A DNA stretch of 64,000 nucleotides from Aulostomus chinensis (lineage: Eukaryota; Chordata; Actinopteri; Syngnathiformes; Aulostomidae): positions 15,713,980-15,777,979 of the forward strand of contig JBBMOA010000001.1 of NCBI GenBank assembly GCA_037954235.1. The letters run 5' to 3'. Below are positions 12,621 through 28,642 of this stretch, one piece after another. The position numbers were made by a program, and so were the translations under genes. Each line of letters begins with the position of its first letter. Position 1 is the stretch's first letter. The notes under the pieces were generated by a model. It saw only the letters and a program-made list of their open reading frames with translations. It did no database searches and was not told the origin of the DNA.

Positions 12621-15600
12621 TTAGTAGCAACTCTTACTGCACCACTGTCACATCATTTTGAGATCATTAGCAATTCTTCCGACATCACTGTCGCATTATT
12701 TTGAGGTTCGTAGCAACTCTTACTACGTGACTGTCAGCATCACTTTGAGGTTATTCGAAACACTGACAACATTACTGTAAGCATCATTGAGTTTATTACC
12801 AACTTTCACTACATTACTTTGAGCATCATTTTGCGTTCATTAGCAATTCTTACGACATCACTGTCCCATCAGTTTGAGATCATTACCAATTCTTCTGACA
12901 TCACTGTCGCATTATTTTGATGTTCGTAGCAACTTTTAAATAAATTGCCTTGCCTTTTACTACATTACCGTTGCATTATTTAAAGGTTCGTAGCAACTCG
13001 TACTACATTACTGTCCCATCATTTTGAGTTTATTAGCAATTCTTCCAACATCACTGTCGCAATATTTTGAGATTCGTAGCAACTTTTACTTCATCACTTT
13101 CGAATTTTTTTTGAGGTGCGTAGCAACTCTTACTATATGACTGACAGTATCACTTTGAGGTTATTCGAAATGTTCACTCCATTACTGTTAGCATCATTTT
13201 GAGTTCATTAGCAATTCTTACTAAATCACTGTCGCATCATTTTGAGATCGTTAGCAATTCTTCCGACATCACTGTCGCATTATTTTGAGGTTCGTAGAAA
13301 CCCTTACTACATGACTGTCATAATCACTTTGAGGTTGTTCGAAACACTTACGACATTACTGTCAGCATCACTTTGAGTTCATTAGCAACTATCACTACAT
13401 TACTGTTAGCATCATTTTAAGGTTAGTAGCAACTCTTACTACATGACTGACAGCATCATTTTTAATTGACTCGCAAATCAAACCACATGACTGTCAGCAT
13501 CACTTTGAGGTTATTCGAAACTTTCACTCCATTACTGTTAGCATAATTTTGAGTTCATTAGCAATTCTTACTACATCACTGTCGCATCATTTTGAGATCA
13601 TTAGCAATTCTTCCGACATCACTTTCACATTTTTTTTGAGGTTCGTAGCAACTCTTACTACATTACTGTCAGCATCACTTTGAGTTTATTAGCAACTATC
13701 ACTATATTACTGTTAGCATTATTTTGAGGTTCGTAGCAACTCTTACTACATGACTGTCAGCATCACTTTGAGGTTGTTTGAAACACTTACTACATTACTG
13801 TAAGCATCACTGAGTTGATTCGCAATTATCACTACATTAGTGTTAGCATCATTTTGAGTTCATTAGCAATTCTTCCGACATGACTGTCGCAATATTTTGA
13901 GGTTCGTAGCCACTTTTACTAAATTACTGTCGCATTATTTTGAGGTTCTTAGCAACTCTTACTACATTACTTTTACATCATTTTGAGGTTATTAGCAATT
14001 CTTACGACATCACTGTAGCATTAAATTGAGTTCATTAGCAACTCTGACTACAAGACTGTCAGCATCACTTTGAAGTTGTTCAAAACACTTACTACATGAC
14101 TGTCAGCATCACTTTGAGGTTGTTCGAAACTCTTACAACATTACTGTAAGCATCACTGAGTTTATATCAACTATCACTACATTACTGTTAGCATCATTTT
14201 GAGTTCATTAGCAATTTTTACGACACTCACTGTCCCATCAGTTTGAGATCATTAACAATTCTTTTGAAATCACTGTTGCATTACTTTGAGGTTCGAAGCA
14301 ACTCTTACTACTTTACTGTTGCATTATTTTGAGGTTCGTTGCAACTCTTACTACATGACTGTCAGCATCACTTTGAGGTTGTTCCAAACTCTTACTACAT
14401 TACTGTAAGCATCACTGAGTTTTTTAGCAACTATCACGACATTACTGTAAGCATCAATTTGAGTTCATTAGCAATTCTTCCGACATCACTGTCGCAATAT
14501 TTTGAGGTTCGTAGCAACTTTTACTCCATTAGTTTCGCATTATTTTGAGGTCCGTAGCAACACTTACAACATGACTGTCAGCATCACTTTGAGGTTATTC
14601 GAAACTTTCACTCCATTACTGTTTGCATAATTTTGAGTTCATTAGTAATTCTTACTACATCACTGTCGCATCATTTTGAGATCATTAGCAATTCTTCCGA
14701 CATCACTTTCGCATTTTTTTTGAGGTTCGTAGCAACTTTTACTACATTACTGTCGCATTATTTTCAGGTTCTTTGCAACTCTTTCTACATTACTATTGCA
14801 TCATTTTGAGATCATTAGCAATCTTCTGACATCACTGTCACATTATTTTGAGGTTCGTAGCAACTCTTACTACATTATTGTTGCATTATTTTAAGGTTCG
14901 TAGGAACCCTTACTACATGACTGTCATAATCACTTTGAGGTTGTTCGAAACACTTACTACATTACTGTAAGCATCACTGAGTTAATTAGCAACTATCACT
15001 ACATTACTGTTCGCATCATTTTGAGTTCATTAGCTATTCTTCCGACATCACTGTCGCATTATTTTGAGGTTCTGAGCAACTCTTAGTACATGACTGTCAG
15101 CATCACTTTGAGGTTATTTGAAAGTTTCACTCCATTACTGTTAGCATCATTTTGAGTTCATTAGCAATTCTTACTACATCACTGTCGCATCATTTTGAGA
15201 TCATTAGCAATTCTTCTGACATCACTGTCGCATTATTTTGAGGTTCGTAGCAACTCTTACTACATTATTGTTGCATTATTTTAAGGTTCCTAGCAACTCT
15301 TACTACATTACTGTCAGAATCACTTTGAGGTTTTTCGAAACACTTACTAAATTACTGTCAGCATCACTTTGAGTTTATTAGCAACTATCACTACATTGCT
15401 GTTAGCATCATTTTTAGGTTTGTAGCAACTCTTACTACATGACTGTCAACATCACTTTGAGGTTATTCGAAATGTTCACTCCATTACTGTTGGCATCATT
15501 TTGAGTTCATTAGCAATTCTTCCGACATCACTGTCGCAATATTTTCAGATTTGTAGCAACTTTTACTACATTACTGTCGCATTATTTTGAGGTTCGTAGC

Positions 15601-18600
15601 AACTCTTACTGCATTATTGTTGCATTATTTTAAGGTTCGTAGCAACTCTTACTACATTAATGTTAGCATCATTTTAAGTTCATTAGCAATTCTTCCGACA
15701 TCACTGTCGCAATATTTTGAGGTTCGTAGCAACTTTTACTACATTACTGTCGCATTTTATTGAGTTTCGTGGCAACTCTTACTACATTATTGTTGCATTA
15801 TTTTAAGGTTCGTAGCAACCCTTACTACATTACTGTCAGCATCACTGAGTTTCTTCGCAACTATCACTACATTACTGTTCGCATCATGTTGAGTTCATTA
15901 GCAATTCTTACGACATCACTGTCCCATCAGTTTGAGATCATTACCAATTCTTCTGACATTACTGTCGCATTATTTTGATGTTCAAAGCAACTCTTAGTAC
16001 ATGACTGTCAGCATCACTTTGAGGTTATTCGAAACTTTCACTCCATTACTTTTAGCATCATTTTGAGTTCATTAGCAATTCTTCCGACATCACTGTCGCA
16101 ATATTTTGAGGTTCGTAACAACTCTTACTACATTACTGTCACATTATTTTGAGGTTCGTAGCAACTCTTACAACATGACTTTCAGCATCACTTTGAGGTT
16201 ATTCGAAACTTTCACTCCATTACTGTTAGCATCATTTTGAGTTCTTTAGCAATTCTTACGACATCACTGTCGCATCATTTTGAGATCATTAGCTATTCTT
16301 CTGACATCACGGTCACATTATTTTAAGGTTCGTAGTAACTCTTACTACATTATTGTTGCATTATTTTAAGGTTCGTATCAACTCTTCCTACATTACTGTC
16401 ACCATCACTTTGAGTTTATTAGCAACTATCACTACATTACTGTTAGCATCCTTTTGTGTTTATTAGCAATTCTTACGACATCACTGTAGCATTAAATTGA
16501 GTTCATAAGTAACTCTTACTAAATGACTGTCAGCATCACTGTGAGGTTGTTCGAAACTCTTACTACATTACTTTAAGCATCACTGAGTTGATTAGCAACT
16601 ATCACTACATTACTGTTAGCATCATGTTGAGTTCATTCGCAATTCTTACGACATCACTGTCCCATCAGTTTGAGATCATTACCAATTCTTACTACATCAC
16701 TGTCGCATCATTTTGAGATCTCTAGTAATTCTTCTGACATCACGGTCACATTATTTTAAGGTTCGTAGTAACTCTTACTACATTATTGTTGCATTATTTT
16801 AAGGTTCGTAGCAACTCTTACTACATTATTGTTGCATTATTTTAAGGTTCCTAGCAACTCTTCCTACATTACTGTCAGCATCACTTTGAGTTTATTAGCA
16901 ACTATCACTACATTACTTGAGCATCCTTTTGAGTTTATTAGCAATTCTTACGACATCACTGTAGCATTAAATTGAGTTCATAAGCAACTCTTACTAAATG
17001 ACTGTCAGCAACACTGTGAGGTTGTTCGAAACTCTTACTACATTACTGTAAGCATCACTGAGTTGATTAGCAACTATCACTACATTACTGTTAGCATCAT
17101 GTTGAGTTCATTCGCAATTCTTACGACATCACTGTCCCATCAGTTTGAGATCATTACCAATTCTCCTGACATCACTGTCGCATTATTTTGAGGTTCAAAG
17201 CAACTCTTACTACTTTACTGTTGCATTATTTTAAGTTTCGTAGAAACCCTTACTACATGACTGTCAGCATCAGTTTGAGTTTGTTCGAAACACTTACTAC
17301 ATTACTGTCAGCATCACTTTAACTTTATTAGCAACTATCACTACATTACTATGAGCATCATTTTGAGGTTAGTTGCAACTCTTAGTACATGACTGTCAGC
17401 ATCACTTTGAGGTTATTCGAAACGTTCACTGCATTACTGTTAGCATCATTTTGAGTTCATTCGCAATTCTTACTAAATCACTGTCGCATCATTTTGAGAT
17501 CTTAGCAATTCTTCTGACATCACTGTCGCATTATTTTGAAGTTCGTAGCAATTCTTACAATATGACTGTCAGCATCACTTTGAGGTTGTTCGAAACACTT
17601 ACTACATTACTATAAGCATCACTGAGTTGATTAGCAACTATCACTACATGACTGTTAGCATAAGTTTGAGATCATTACCAATTCTTCTGACATCACTGTC
17701 GCATTATTTTGAGGTTCAAACCAACTCTTACTACATTACTGTCAGCATCACTTTAACTTTATTCGCAACTATCACTACATTACTATTAGCATCATTTTGA
17801 GGTTAGTAGCAACTCTTACTACATTACTGTAAGCATCACTGAGTTTATGAGCATCTATCACTACGTTACTGTTAGCATCATTTTGAGATCATTACCAATT
17901 CTTCTGACATCACTGTCGCATCATTTTGAGATTTTTAGCAATTCTTCTGACATCACTGTCGCATTATTTTGAGGTTCGTAGCAACTCTTACTACATGACT
18001 GTCGGCATCACTTTGAGGTTGTTCGAATTACTTACGACATTACTGTAAGCATCACTGACTTGATTAATAACTATCACTGCATTTCGTTTGCATCATTTTG
18101 AGATCATTAGCGATTCTTCCGACATCACTGTCGCATCATTTTCAGGTTCGTAGCAACTCTTACTACATTATTGTTGCATTATTTTAAGGTTCGTAGCAAC
18201 TCTTACTACATTACTGTCAGCATCACTTTGAGTTTATGAGCAACTATCACTACATTAGTGTTAGCATCATTTTGAGATCATTACCAATTCTTCTGACATC
18301 ACTGTCGAATTATTTTGAGGTTCGTAGCAACTCCTACTACATGACTGTCAGCATCACTTTGAGGTTGTTGGAAAGTTTCACTCCATTACTGTTAGCATCA
18401 TTTTGAGTTCATTAGCAATTCTTCCGACATCACTTTCACAATATTTTGAGGTTCGTAGCAACTCTTAGTACATCACTGTCAGCATCACTTTGAGGTTATT
18501 CGAAACGTTCACTCCATTACTGTTAGCATCATTTTGAGATCATTACCAATTCTTCTGATATCACTGTAGCATCATTTTGAGATCTTTAGCAATTCTTCTG

Positions 18601-20124
18601 ACATCACTGTCGCATTATTTTGAGGTTCGTAGCAACTCTTACTACATGACTGTCACCATCACTTTGAGGTTATTCGAAAGTTTCACTCCATTACTGTTAG
18701 CATCATTTTGAGTTCATTAGCAATTCTTCCGACATCAATGTCGCAATATTTTGAGGTTCGTTGACACTCTCACTACATTATTGTTGCATTATTTTAAGGT
18801 TCGTAGCAACTCTTACTACATTATTGTTGCATTATTTTAAGGTTCGTAGCAACTTTTACGACATTACTGTCGCATTATTTTTAGGTTTGTAGCAACTCTT
18901 AGTACATGACTGTCAGCATCACTTTGAGGTTATTCGAAACGTTCACTCCATTACTGTTAGCATCATTTTGAGATCATTACCAATTCTTCTGACATCACTA
19001 TTGCATCATTTTGAGACCTTAACAATTCTTCTGACATCACTGTCGCATTATATTGAGGTTCGTAGCAACTCCTACTACATGACTGTCAGCATCACTTTGA
19101 GGTTATTCGAAACACTTACTACATTACTGTCAGCATCACTGACTTGATTAGCAACTATCACTCCATTACTGTTAGCATCTTTTTGAGATCATTACCAATT
19201 CTTCTGACATCACTGTAGCATCATTTTGAGATCTTTAGCAATTCTTCTGACATCACTGTCGCATTATTTTAAGGTTCGTAGCAACTCTTACTACATTACC
19301 GTCAGCATCACTGAGTTGATGAGCAACTATCACTACATTACTGTTTGCATCATTTTGAGTTCATTAGCAATTCTTACTACATCACTGTCGCATCATTTTT
19401 AGTTAATTAGCAATTCTTCTGACATCACTGTCGCATTATTTTGAGGTTCGTAGCAACTTTTACTACATTACTGTTGCATTATTTAAAGGTTCGTAGCAAC
19501 TCTTACTACAATACATTCAGCATCACTTTGAGTTTTTTATCTATTTAAAGACATCACTGTAGCATTAAATTGAGGTTAGTAGCAACTCTTACTGCATGAC
19601 TTTCAGCATCACTTTGAGGTTGTTCGAAACACTTATTACATTACTGTAAGCATCACTTGAGTTTATAGCAACTATCACTACATTACTGTTAGCATCGTTT
19701 TGAGTTCAATAGCAACTCTTACTACATGACTGTCAGCATCACTTTGAGGTTATTCGAAACGTTCACTCCGTTACTGTTAGCATCATTTTGAGTTCATTAG
19801 CAATTCTTACTAAATCACTGTAGCATCATTTTGAGATCATTAGCAATTCTTCTGACATCACTGTCGCATTATTTTGAGGTTCGTAGCAACTCTTACTGCA
19901 TGACTGTCAGCATCACTTTGAGGTTGTTCGAAACTCTTAGTACATTACTGTAAGCATCACTGAGTTGATTAGCAACTATCACTACATTACTGTTAGCATC
20001 ATTTTAAGTTCATTAGCAATTCTTCCGACATCACTGTCGCAATATTTTGAGGTTCGTAGCAACTTTTACTAACTTACTGACTTGACTGTCAGCATCACTT
20101 TGAGGTTGTTCGAAACACTTACTA

Positions 20125-23100
20125 CATTACTGTCAGCATCACTTTGACTTTATTAGCAACTATCACTACATTACTGTTAGCATCATTTTGAGGTTAGTAG
20201 CAACTCTTATTACATGACTGTCAGCATCATTTTGAGATCATTAGCAATTCTTCTGACATCACTGTCGCATTTTTTGAGGTTCATAGCAACTCTTACTACA
20301 TTATTGTTGCATTATTTCGAGGTTCTTCGCAACTCTTAATACATTACTGTCAGCATCACTGTGAGTTCATTAGCAGCTATCACTACATTACTGTTAGCAT
20401 CATCTTGAGTTCATTAGCAATTCCTCCGACATCACTGTCGCAATATTTTGAGGTTCGTAGCAACACTTACTACATGACTGTCAGCATCACTTTGAGGTTA
20501 TTCGAAACGTTCACTCCATTACTGTTAGCATCATTTTGAGTTCATGAGCAATTCTTACTAAATCACTTTTGAATCATTTTGAGAGCTTTAGCAATTCTTC
20601 TGACATCACTGTCGCATTATTTTGAGGTTCGTAGCAACTCTTACTACATGACTGTCAGCATCACTTTGAGGTTATTCGAAACACTTACTACATTACTTTA
20701 AGCATCACTGAGTTTTTTAGCAACTATCACTACATTACTGTTTTCATCATTTTAAGTTCATTAGCAATTCTTCCGACATCACTGTCGCAATATTTTGAGG
20801 TTCGTAGCAACTTTTACTACATTACTGTCGCATTATTTTGAGGTTCGTAGCAACACTTACTACATGACTGTAAGCATCACTTTGAGTTTATTTGAAAGTT
20901 TCACTCCATTACTGTTAGCATCATTTTGAGTTCATGAGCAATTCTTACTCCATCACTGTCGCATCATTTTGAGATCATTAGCAGTTCTTCCGACATCACT
21001 GTCACATTATTTTGAGGTTCGTAGCAACTCTTACTACATTATTTTTGCATTAGTTTAAGGTTCGTAGCAACTCTTACTACATGACTGTCAGCATCACTTT
21101 GAGGTTGTTCGAAACACTTACTACATCACTGTCAGCATCACTGAGTTCATTAGCAACTATCACTACATTACTGTTAGCATCATCTTGAGTTCATTAGCAA
21201 CTATCACTACATTACTGTTTGCATCATTTTGAGTTTTTGAGCAATTCTCACGACATCACTTTAGCATTAAATTGAGTTCATTAGCAACTCTTACCTAATG
21301 ACTGTCAGCATCACTTTAAGGTTTTTCGAAACTCTTACGACATTACTGTAAGCATCACTGAGTTTCTTGGCAACTATCACTACATTACTGTTAGCATAAT
21401 CTTGAGTTCATTAGCAATTCTTCCGACATCACTTTCGCAATATTTTGAGGTTCGTAGCAACTTTTACTACATTACTGTCGCATTATTTTGAGGTTCGTAG
21501 CAACACTTACTTCATGACTGTAAGCATCACTTTGAGGTTATTCGAAAGTTTCACTCCATTGCTGTTAGCATCATTTTGAGTTCATTAGCAATTTTTACTA
21601 CATCACTGTCGCATCATTTTGAGGTCATTAGCATTTCTTCTGACATCACTGTCACATTATTTTGAGGTTTGTAGCAACTCTTACTACATTATTGTTGCAT
21701 TAATTTAAGGTTCGTAGCAACTCTTACTACATGACTGTCAGCATCACTTTGAGGTTGTTCAAAACACTTACTACATCACTGTCAGCATCACTGAGGTGAT
21801 TCGCAACTATCACTACATTACTGTTAGCATCATTTTGAGTTCATGAGCAATTCTTCTGACATCACTGTCGCATTATTTTGAGATTCGTAGCAACTCTTAC
21901 TACATTATCTTTGCATTATTTTAAGGTTCGTAGAAACTCTTACTACATTACTGTCAGCATCACTATGAGTTTATTAGCAACTATCACTAAATTACTGTTA
22001 GCATCATTTTGAGTTTATGAGCAATTCTCACGACATCACTTTAGCATTAAATTGAGTTCATTAGCAACTCTTACTAAATGACTGTCAGTATCACTTTGAG
22101 GTTTTTCGAAACTCTTACTACATTACTGTAAAAATCACTGAGTTTCTTAGCAACTATCTCTACATTACTGTTAGCATAATCTTGAGTTCATTAGCATTTC
22201 TTCCGACATCACTGTCGCATTATTTTGAGGTTCGTAGCAACTCTTACTACATGACTGTCAGCATCACTTTGAGGTTATTCTAAACGTTCACTCCATTACT
22301 ATTAGCATCATTTTGAGTTCATTAGCAATTATTACTAAATCACTGTCGCATCATTTTGAGATCATCAGCAATTCTTCTGACATCTCTGCCGCAATATTTT
22401 GAGGTTCGTAGCAACTCTTACTACATTATTTTTGCATTATTTTAAGGTTCCTAGCAACTCTTACTACATTACTGTCAGCATCACTTTGAGTTTATTAGCA
22501 ACTATCACTACATTACTGTTAGCATCATTTTGAGTTTATGAGCAATTCCCACGACATCACTGTAGCATTGAATTGAGTTCAATAGCAACTCTTACTAAAT
22601 GACTGTCAGCATCACCTTTAGGTTGTTCGAAGCAACACTTACTACAGGACTGTCAGCATCACTTTGAGGTTACTCGAAACTTTCACTCTATATCTGTTAG
22701 CATCATTTTGAGTTCATTAGCAATTCTTACTACATCACTGTCGCATCATTTTGAGATCTTTAGCAATTCTTCTGACATCACTGTCGCATTATTTTGAGGT
22801 TCATAGCAACTCTTTCTACATGACTGTCAGCATCACTTTGAGGTTATTCGAAACGTTCACTCCATTACTGTTAGCATCATTTTGAGTTCATTAGCAATTC
22901 TTCCGACATCACTGTCACATTATTTTGAGGTTCGTAGCAACTCTTACTACATTATTGTTGCATTATTTTAAGGTTCGTAGCAACTCTTACTACATGACTG
23001 TCAGCATCACTTTGAGGTTGTTCAAAACACTTACTACGTCACTGTCAGCATCACTGAGTTGATTAGCAACTATCACTACATTACTGTTAGCATCATTTTG

Positions 23101-24383
23101 AGTTCATGAGCAATTCTTCTGACATCACTGTCGTAATATTTTGAGGTTCGTAGCAACTTTTACTTCATTACTGTTGCATTATATTGAGGTTCGTAGCAAC
23201 TCTTAGTACATGAGTGTCAGCATCACTTTGAGTTTATTAGCAACTATCACTACATTACTGTTAGCATCATTTTGAGTTTATGAGCAATTCTTCCGACATC
23301 ACTGTAGCATTGAATTGAGTTAATTAGCAACTCTTACTAAATGACTGTCAGCATCACTTTGAGGTTGTTCGAAACTCTTACTACATTACTGTAAGCATCA
23401 CTGAGTTTCTTAGCAACTATCACTACTTTGCCGTTAGCATCATCTTGAGTTCATGAGCAATTCTTCCGACATCACTGTCGCAATATTTTGAGGTTCGTAG
23501 CAACTTTTACTACATTACTTTCGCATTATTTCTAGGTTTGTAGCAACACTTACTACAGGACTGTCAGCATCACTTTGAGGTTATTCAAAACATGTTCCAC
23601 ATTACTCTCAGCATCACTTTGAGGTTATTCGAAACTTTCACTACATTATTGTTCGCATCATTTTTGAGTTAATTAACAATTTATCCTACCTCACTGGAGC
23701 ATTATTTTGAGGTTATTAGCAGCTCTTACTACATCACTGTCAGCATCATTTTTAGGTTACTCGCATCTCGAACCACATGACTGTCAGCATCACTTTGAGG
23801 TCATTCGAAACTTTCACTCCATTACTGTTAGCATCATTTTGAGTTCATTAGCAATTCTTACGACATCACTGTCACATCATTTTGAGATCAATAGAAATTC
23901 TTCCTTCATCACTGTCGCATTATTTTGAGGTTCGTAGCAACTCTCACTACATGACTGTCAGCATCACTTTGAGGTTGTTCGAAACACTTACTACATCACT
24001 GTCAGCATCACTGAGTTGATTAGCAACTATCACTACATTACTGTTAGCATCATTTTGAGATCAATACCAATTCTTCCGACATCACTGTCGCATTATTTTG
24101 AGCTTCGTAGCAACTCTTACTACATTACTGTCAGCATCATTTTTAGGTGACTCGCAACTTTAATCACATGACTATCAGCCTCACTTTGAGGTTGTTCGAA
24201 ACACTTAGTACATTACTGAAAGCATCACTGATTTTATTAGCAGCTATCACTACATTACTGTTAGCATCGTTTTGAGTTCTTTAGCAATTCTTACAAAATA
24301 ACTGTGGCATCATTTTTAGGTTACTCGCATCTCGAACCACATGACTGTCAGCATCACTTTGAGGTCATTCGAAACTTTCACTC
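20125..24383 (+). repeat. Segmental tandem duplication inside the satellite, copy 1
   Basis: This 4,259-bp segment is repeated immediately downstream at a constant offset of 4,259. While reading I noticed only three substitutions against copy 2 (20744 T versus G, 21942 A versus G, 21965 A versus T), and no indel is needed to keep the offset. The unit spans about 98 monomers. Confidence 0.9.
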
Positions 24384-27300
24384 CATTACTGTCAGCATCA
24401 CTTTGACTTTATTAGCAACTATCACTACATTACTGTTAGCATCATTTTGAGGTTAGTAGCAACTCTTATTACATGACTGTCAGCATCATTTTGAGATCAT
24501 TAGCAATTCTTCTGACATCACTGTCGCATTTTTTGAGGTTCATAGCAACTCTTACTACATTATTGTTGCATTATTTCGAGGTTCTTCGCAACTCTTAATA
24601 CATTACTGTCAGCATCACTGTGAGTTCATTAGCAGCTATCACTACATTACTGTTAGCATCATCTTGAGTTCATTAGCAATTCCTCCGACATCACTGTCGC
24701 AATATTTTGAGGTTCGTAGCAACACTTACTACATGACTGTCAGCATCACTTTGAGGTTATTCGAAACGTTCACTCCATTACTGTTAGCATCATTTTGAGT
24801 TCATGAGCAATTCTTACTAAATCACTTTTGAATCATTTTGAGAGCTTTAGCAATTCTTCTGACATCACTGTCGCATTATTTTGAGGTTCGTAGCAACTCT
24901 TACTACATGACTGTCAGCATCACTTTGAGGTTATTCGAAACACTTACTACATTACTTTAAGCATCACTGAGTTTTTTAGCAACTATCACTACATTACTGT
25001 TTGCATCATTTTAAGTTCATTAGCAATTCTTCCGACATCACTGTCGCAATATTTTGAGGTTCGTAGCAACTTTTACTACATTACTGTCGCATTATTTTGA
25101 GGTTCGTAGCAACACTTACTACATGACTGTAAGCATCACTTTGAGTTTATTTGAAAGTTTCACTCCATTACTGTTAGCATCATTTTGAGTTCATGAGCAA
25201 TTCTTACTCCATCACTGTCGCATCATTTTGAGATCATTAGCAGTTCTTCCGACATCACTGTCACATTATTTTGAGGTTCGTAGCAACTCTTACTACATTA
25301 TTTTTGCATTAGTTTAAGGTTCGTAGCAACTCTTACTACATGACTGTCAGCATCACTTTGAGGTTGTTCGAAACACTTACTACATCACTGTCAGCATCAC
25401 TGAGTTCATTAGCAACTATCACTACATTACTGTTAGCATCATCTTGAGTTCATTAGCAACTATCACTACATTACTGTTTGCATCATTTTGAGTTTTTGAG
25501 CAATTCTCACGACATCACTTTAGCATTAAATTGAGTTCATTAGCAACTCTTACCTAATGACTGTCAGCATCACTTTAAGGTTTTTCGAAACTCTTACGAC
25601 ATTACTGTAAGCATCACTGAGTTTCTTGGCAACTATCACTACATTACTGTTAGCATAATCTTGAGTTCATTAGCAATTCTTCCGACATCACTTTCGCAAT
25701 ATTTTGAGGTTCGTAGCAACTTTTACTACATTACTGTCGCATTATTTTGAGGTTCGTAGCAACACTTACTTCATGACTGTAAGCATCACTTTGAGGTTAT
25801 TCGAAAGTTTCACTCCATTGCTGTTAGCATCATTTTGAGTTCATTAGCAATTTTTACTACATCACTGTCGCATCATTTTGAGGTCATTAGCATTTCTTCT
25901 GACATCACTGTCACATTATTTTGAGGTTTGTAGCAACTCTTACTACATTATTGTTGCATTAATTTAAGGTTCGTAGCAACTCTTACTACATGACTGTCAG
26001 CATCACTTTGAGGTTGTTCAAAACACTTACTACATCACTGTCAGCATCACTGAGGTGATTCGCAACTATCACTACATTACTGTTAGCATCATTTTGAGTT
26101 CATGAGCAATTCTTCTGACATCACTGTCGCATTATTTTGAGATTCGTAGCAACTCTTACTACATTATCTTTGCATTATTTTAAGGTTCGTAGAAACTCTT
26201 GCTACATTACTGTCAGCATCACTTTGAGTTTATTAGCAACTATCACTAAATTACTGTTAGCATCATTTTGAGTTTATGAGCAATTCTCACGACATCACTT
26301 TAGCATTAAATTGAGTTCATTAGCAACTCTTACTAAATGACTGTCAGTATCACTTTGAGGTTTTTCGAAACTCTTACTACATTACTGTAAAAATCACTGA
26401 GTTTCTTAGCAACTATCTCTACATTACTGTTAGCATAATCTTGAGTTCATTAGCATTTCTTCCGACATCACTGTCGCATTATTTTGAGGTTCGTAGCAAC
26501 TCTTACTACATGACTGTCAGCATCACTTTGAGGTTATTCTAAACGTTCACTCCATTACTATTAGCATCATTTTGAGTTCATTAGCAATTATTACTAAATC
26601 ACTGTCGCATCATTTTGAGATCATCAGCAATTCTTCTGACATCTCTGCCGCAATATTTTGAGGTTCGTAGCAACTCTTACTACATTATTTTTGCATTATT
26701 TTAAGGTTCCTAGCAACTCTTACTACATTACTGTCAGCATCACTTTGAGTTTATTAGCAACTATCACTACATTACTGTTAGCATCATTTTGAGTTTATGA
26801 GCAATTCCCACGACATCACTGTAGCATTGAATTGAGTTCAATAGCAACTCTTACTAAATGACTGTCAGCATCACCTTTAGGTTGTTCGAAGCAACACTTA
26901 CTACAGGACTGTCAGCATCACTTTGAGGTTACTCGAAACTTTCACTCTATATCTGTTAGCATCATTTTGAGTTCATTAGCAATTCTTACTACATCACTGT
27001 CGCATCATTTTGAGATCTTTAGCAATTCTTCTGACATCACTGTCGCATTATTTTGAGGTTCATAGCAACTCTTTCTACATGACTGTCAGCATCACTTTGA
27101 GGTTATTCGAAACGTTCACTCCATTACTGTTAGCATCATTTTGAGTTCATTAGCAATTCTTCCGACATCACTGTCACATTATTTTGAGGTTCGTAGCAAC
27201 TCTTACTACATTATTGTTGCATTATTTTAAGGTTCGTAGCAACTCTTACTACATGACTGTCAGCATCACTTTGAGGTTGTTCAAAACACTTACTACGTCA

Positions 27301-28642
27301 CTGTCAGCATCACTGAGTTGATTAGCAACTATCACTACATTACTGTTAGCATCATTTTGAGTTCATGAGCAATTCTTCTGACATCACTGTCGTAATATTT
27401 TGAGGTTCGTAGCAACTTTTACTTCATTACTGTTGCATTATATTGAGGTTCGTAGCAACTCTTAGTACATGAGTGTCAGCATCACTTTGAGTTTATTAGC
27501 AACTATCACTACATTACTGTTAGCATCATTTTGAGTTTATGAGCAATTCTTCCGACATCACTGTAGCATTGAATTGAGTTAATTAGCAACTCTTACTAAA
27601 TGACTGTCAGCATCACTTTGAGGTTGTTCGAAACTCTTACTACATTACTGTAAGCATCACTGAGTTTCTTAGCAACTATCACTACTTTGCCGTTAGCATC
27701 ATCTTGAGTTCATGAGCAATTCTTCCGACATCACTGTCGCAATATTTTGAGGTTCGTAGCAACTTTTACTACATTACTTTCGCATTATTTCTAGGTTTGT
27801 AGCAACACTTACTACAGGACTGTCAGCATCACTTTGAGGTTATTCAAAACATGTTCCACATTACTCTCAGCATCACTTTGAGGTTATTCGAAACTTTCAC
27901 TACATTATTGTTCGCATCATTTTTGAGTTAATTAACAATTTATCCTACCTCACTGGAGCATTATTTTGAGGTTATTAGCAGCTCTTACTACATCACTGTC
28001 AGCATCATTTTTAGGTTACTCGCATCTCGAACCACATGACTGTCAGCATCACTTTGAGGTCATTCGAAACTTTCACTCCATTACTGTTAGCATCATTTTG
28101 AGTTCATTAGCAATTCTTACGACATCACTGTCACATCATTTTGAGATCAATAGAAATTCTTCCTTCATCACTGTCGCATTATTTTGAGGTTCGTAGCAAC
28201 TCTCACTACATGACTGTCAGCATCACTTTGAGGTTGTTCGAAACACTTACTACATCACTGTCAGCATCACTGAGTTGATTAGCAACTATCACTACATTAC
28301 TGTTAGCATCATTTTGAGATCAATACCAATTCTTCCGACATCACTGTCGCATTATTTTGAGCTTCGTAGCAACTCTTACTACATTACTGTCAGCATCATT
28401 TTTAGGTGACTCGCAACTTTAATCACATGACTATCAGCCTCACTTTGAGGTTGTTCGAAACACTTAGTACATTACTGAAAGCATCACTGATTTTATTAGC
28501 AGCTATCACTACATTACTGTTAGCATCGTTTTGAGTTCTTTAGCAATTCTTACAAAATAACTGTGGCATCATTTTTAGGTTACTCGCATCTCGAACCACA
28601 TGACTGTCAGCATCACTTTGAGGTCATTCGAAACTTTCACTC
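24384..28642 (+). repeat. Segmental tandem duplication inside the satellite, copy 2
   Basis: Direct adjacent copy of 20125-24383. The junction falls within monomers near 24384, where the sequence switches from CATTACTGTTAGC-type to CATTACTGTCAGC-type context. The copy merges at its right end into a 564-bp internal duplication. Confidence 0.9.
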
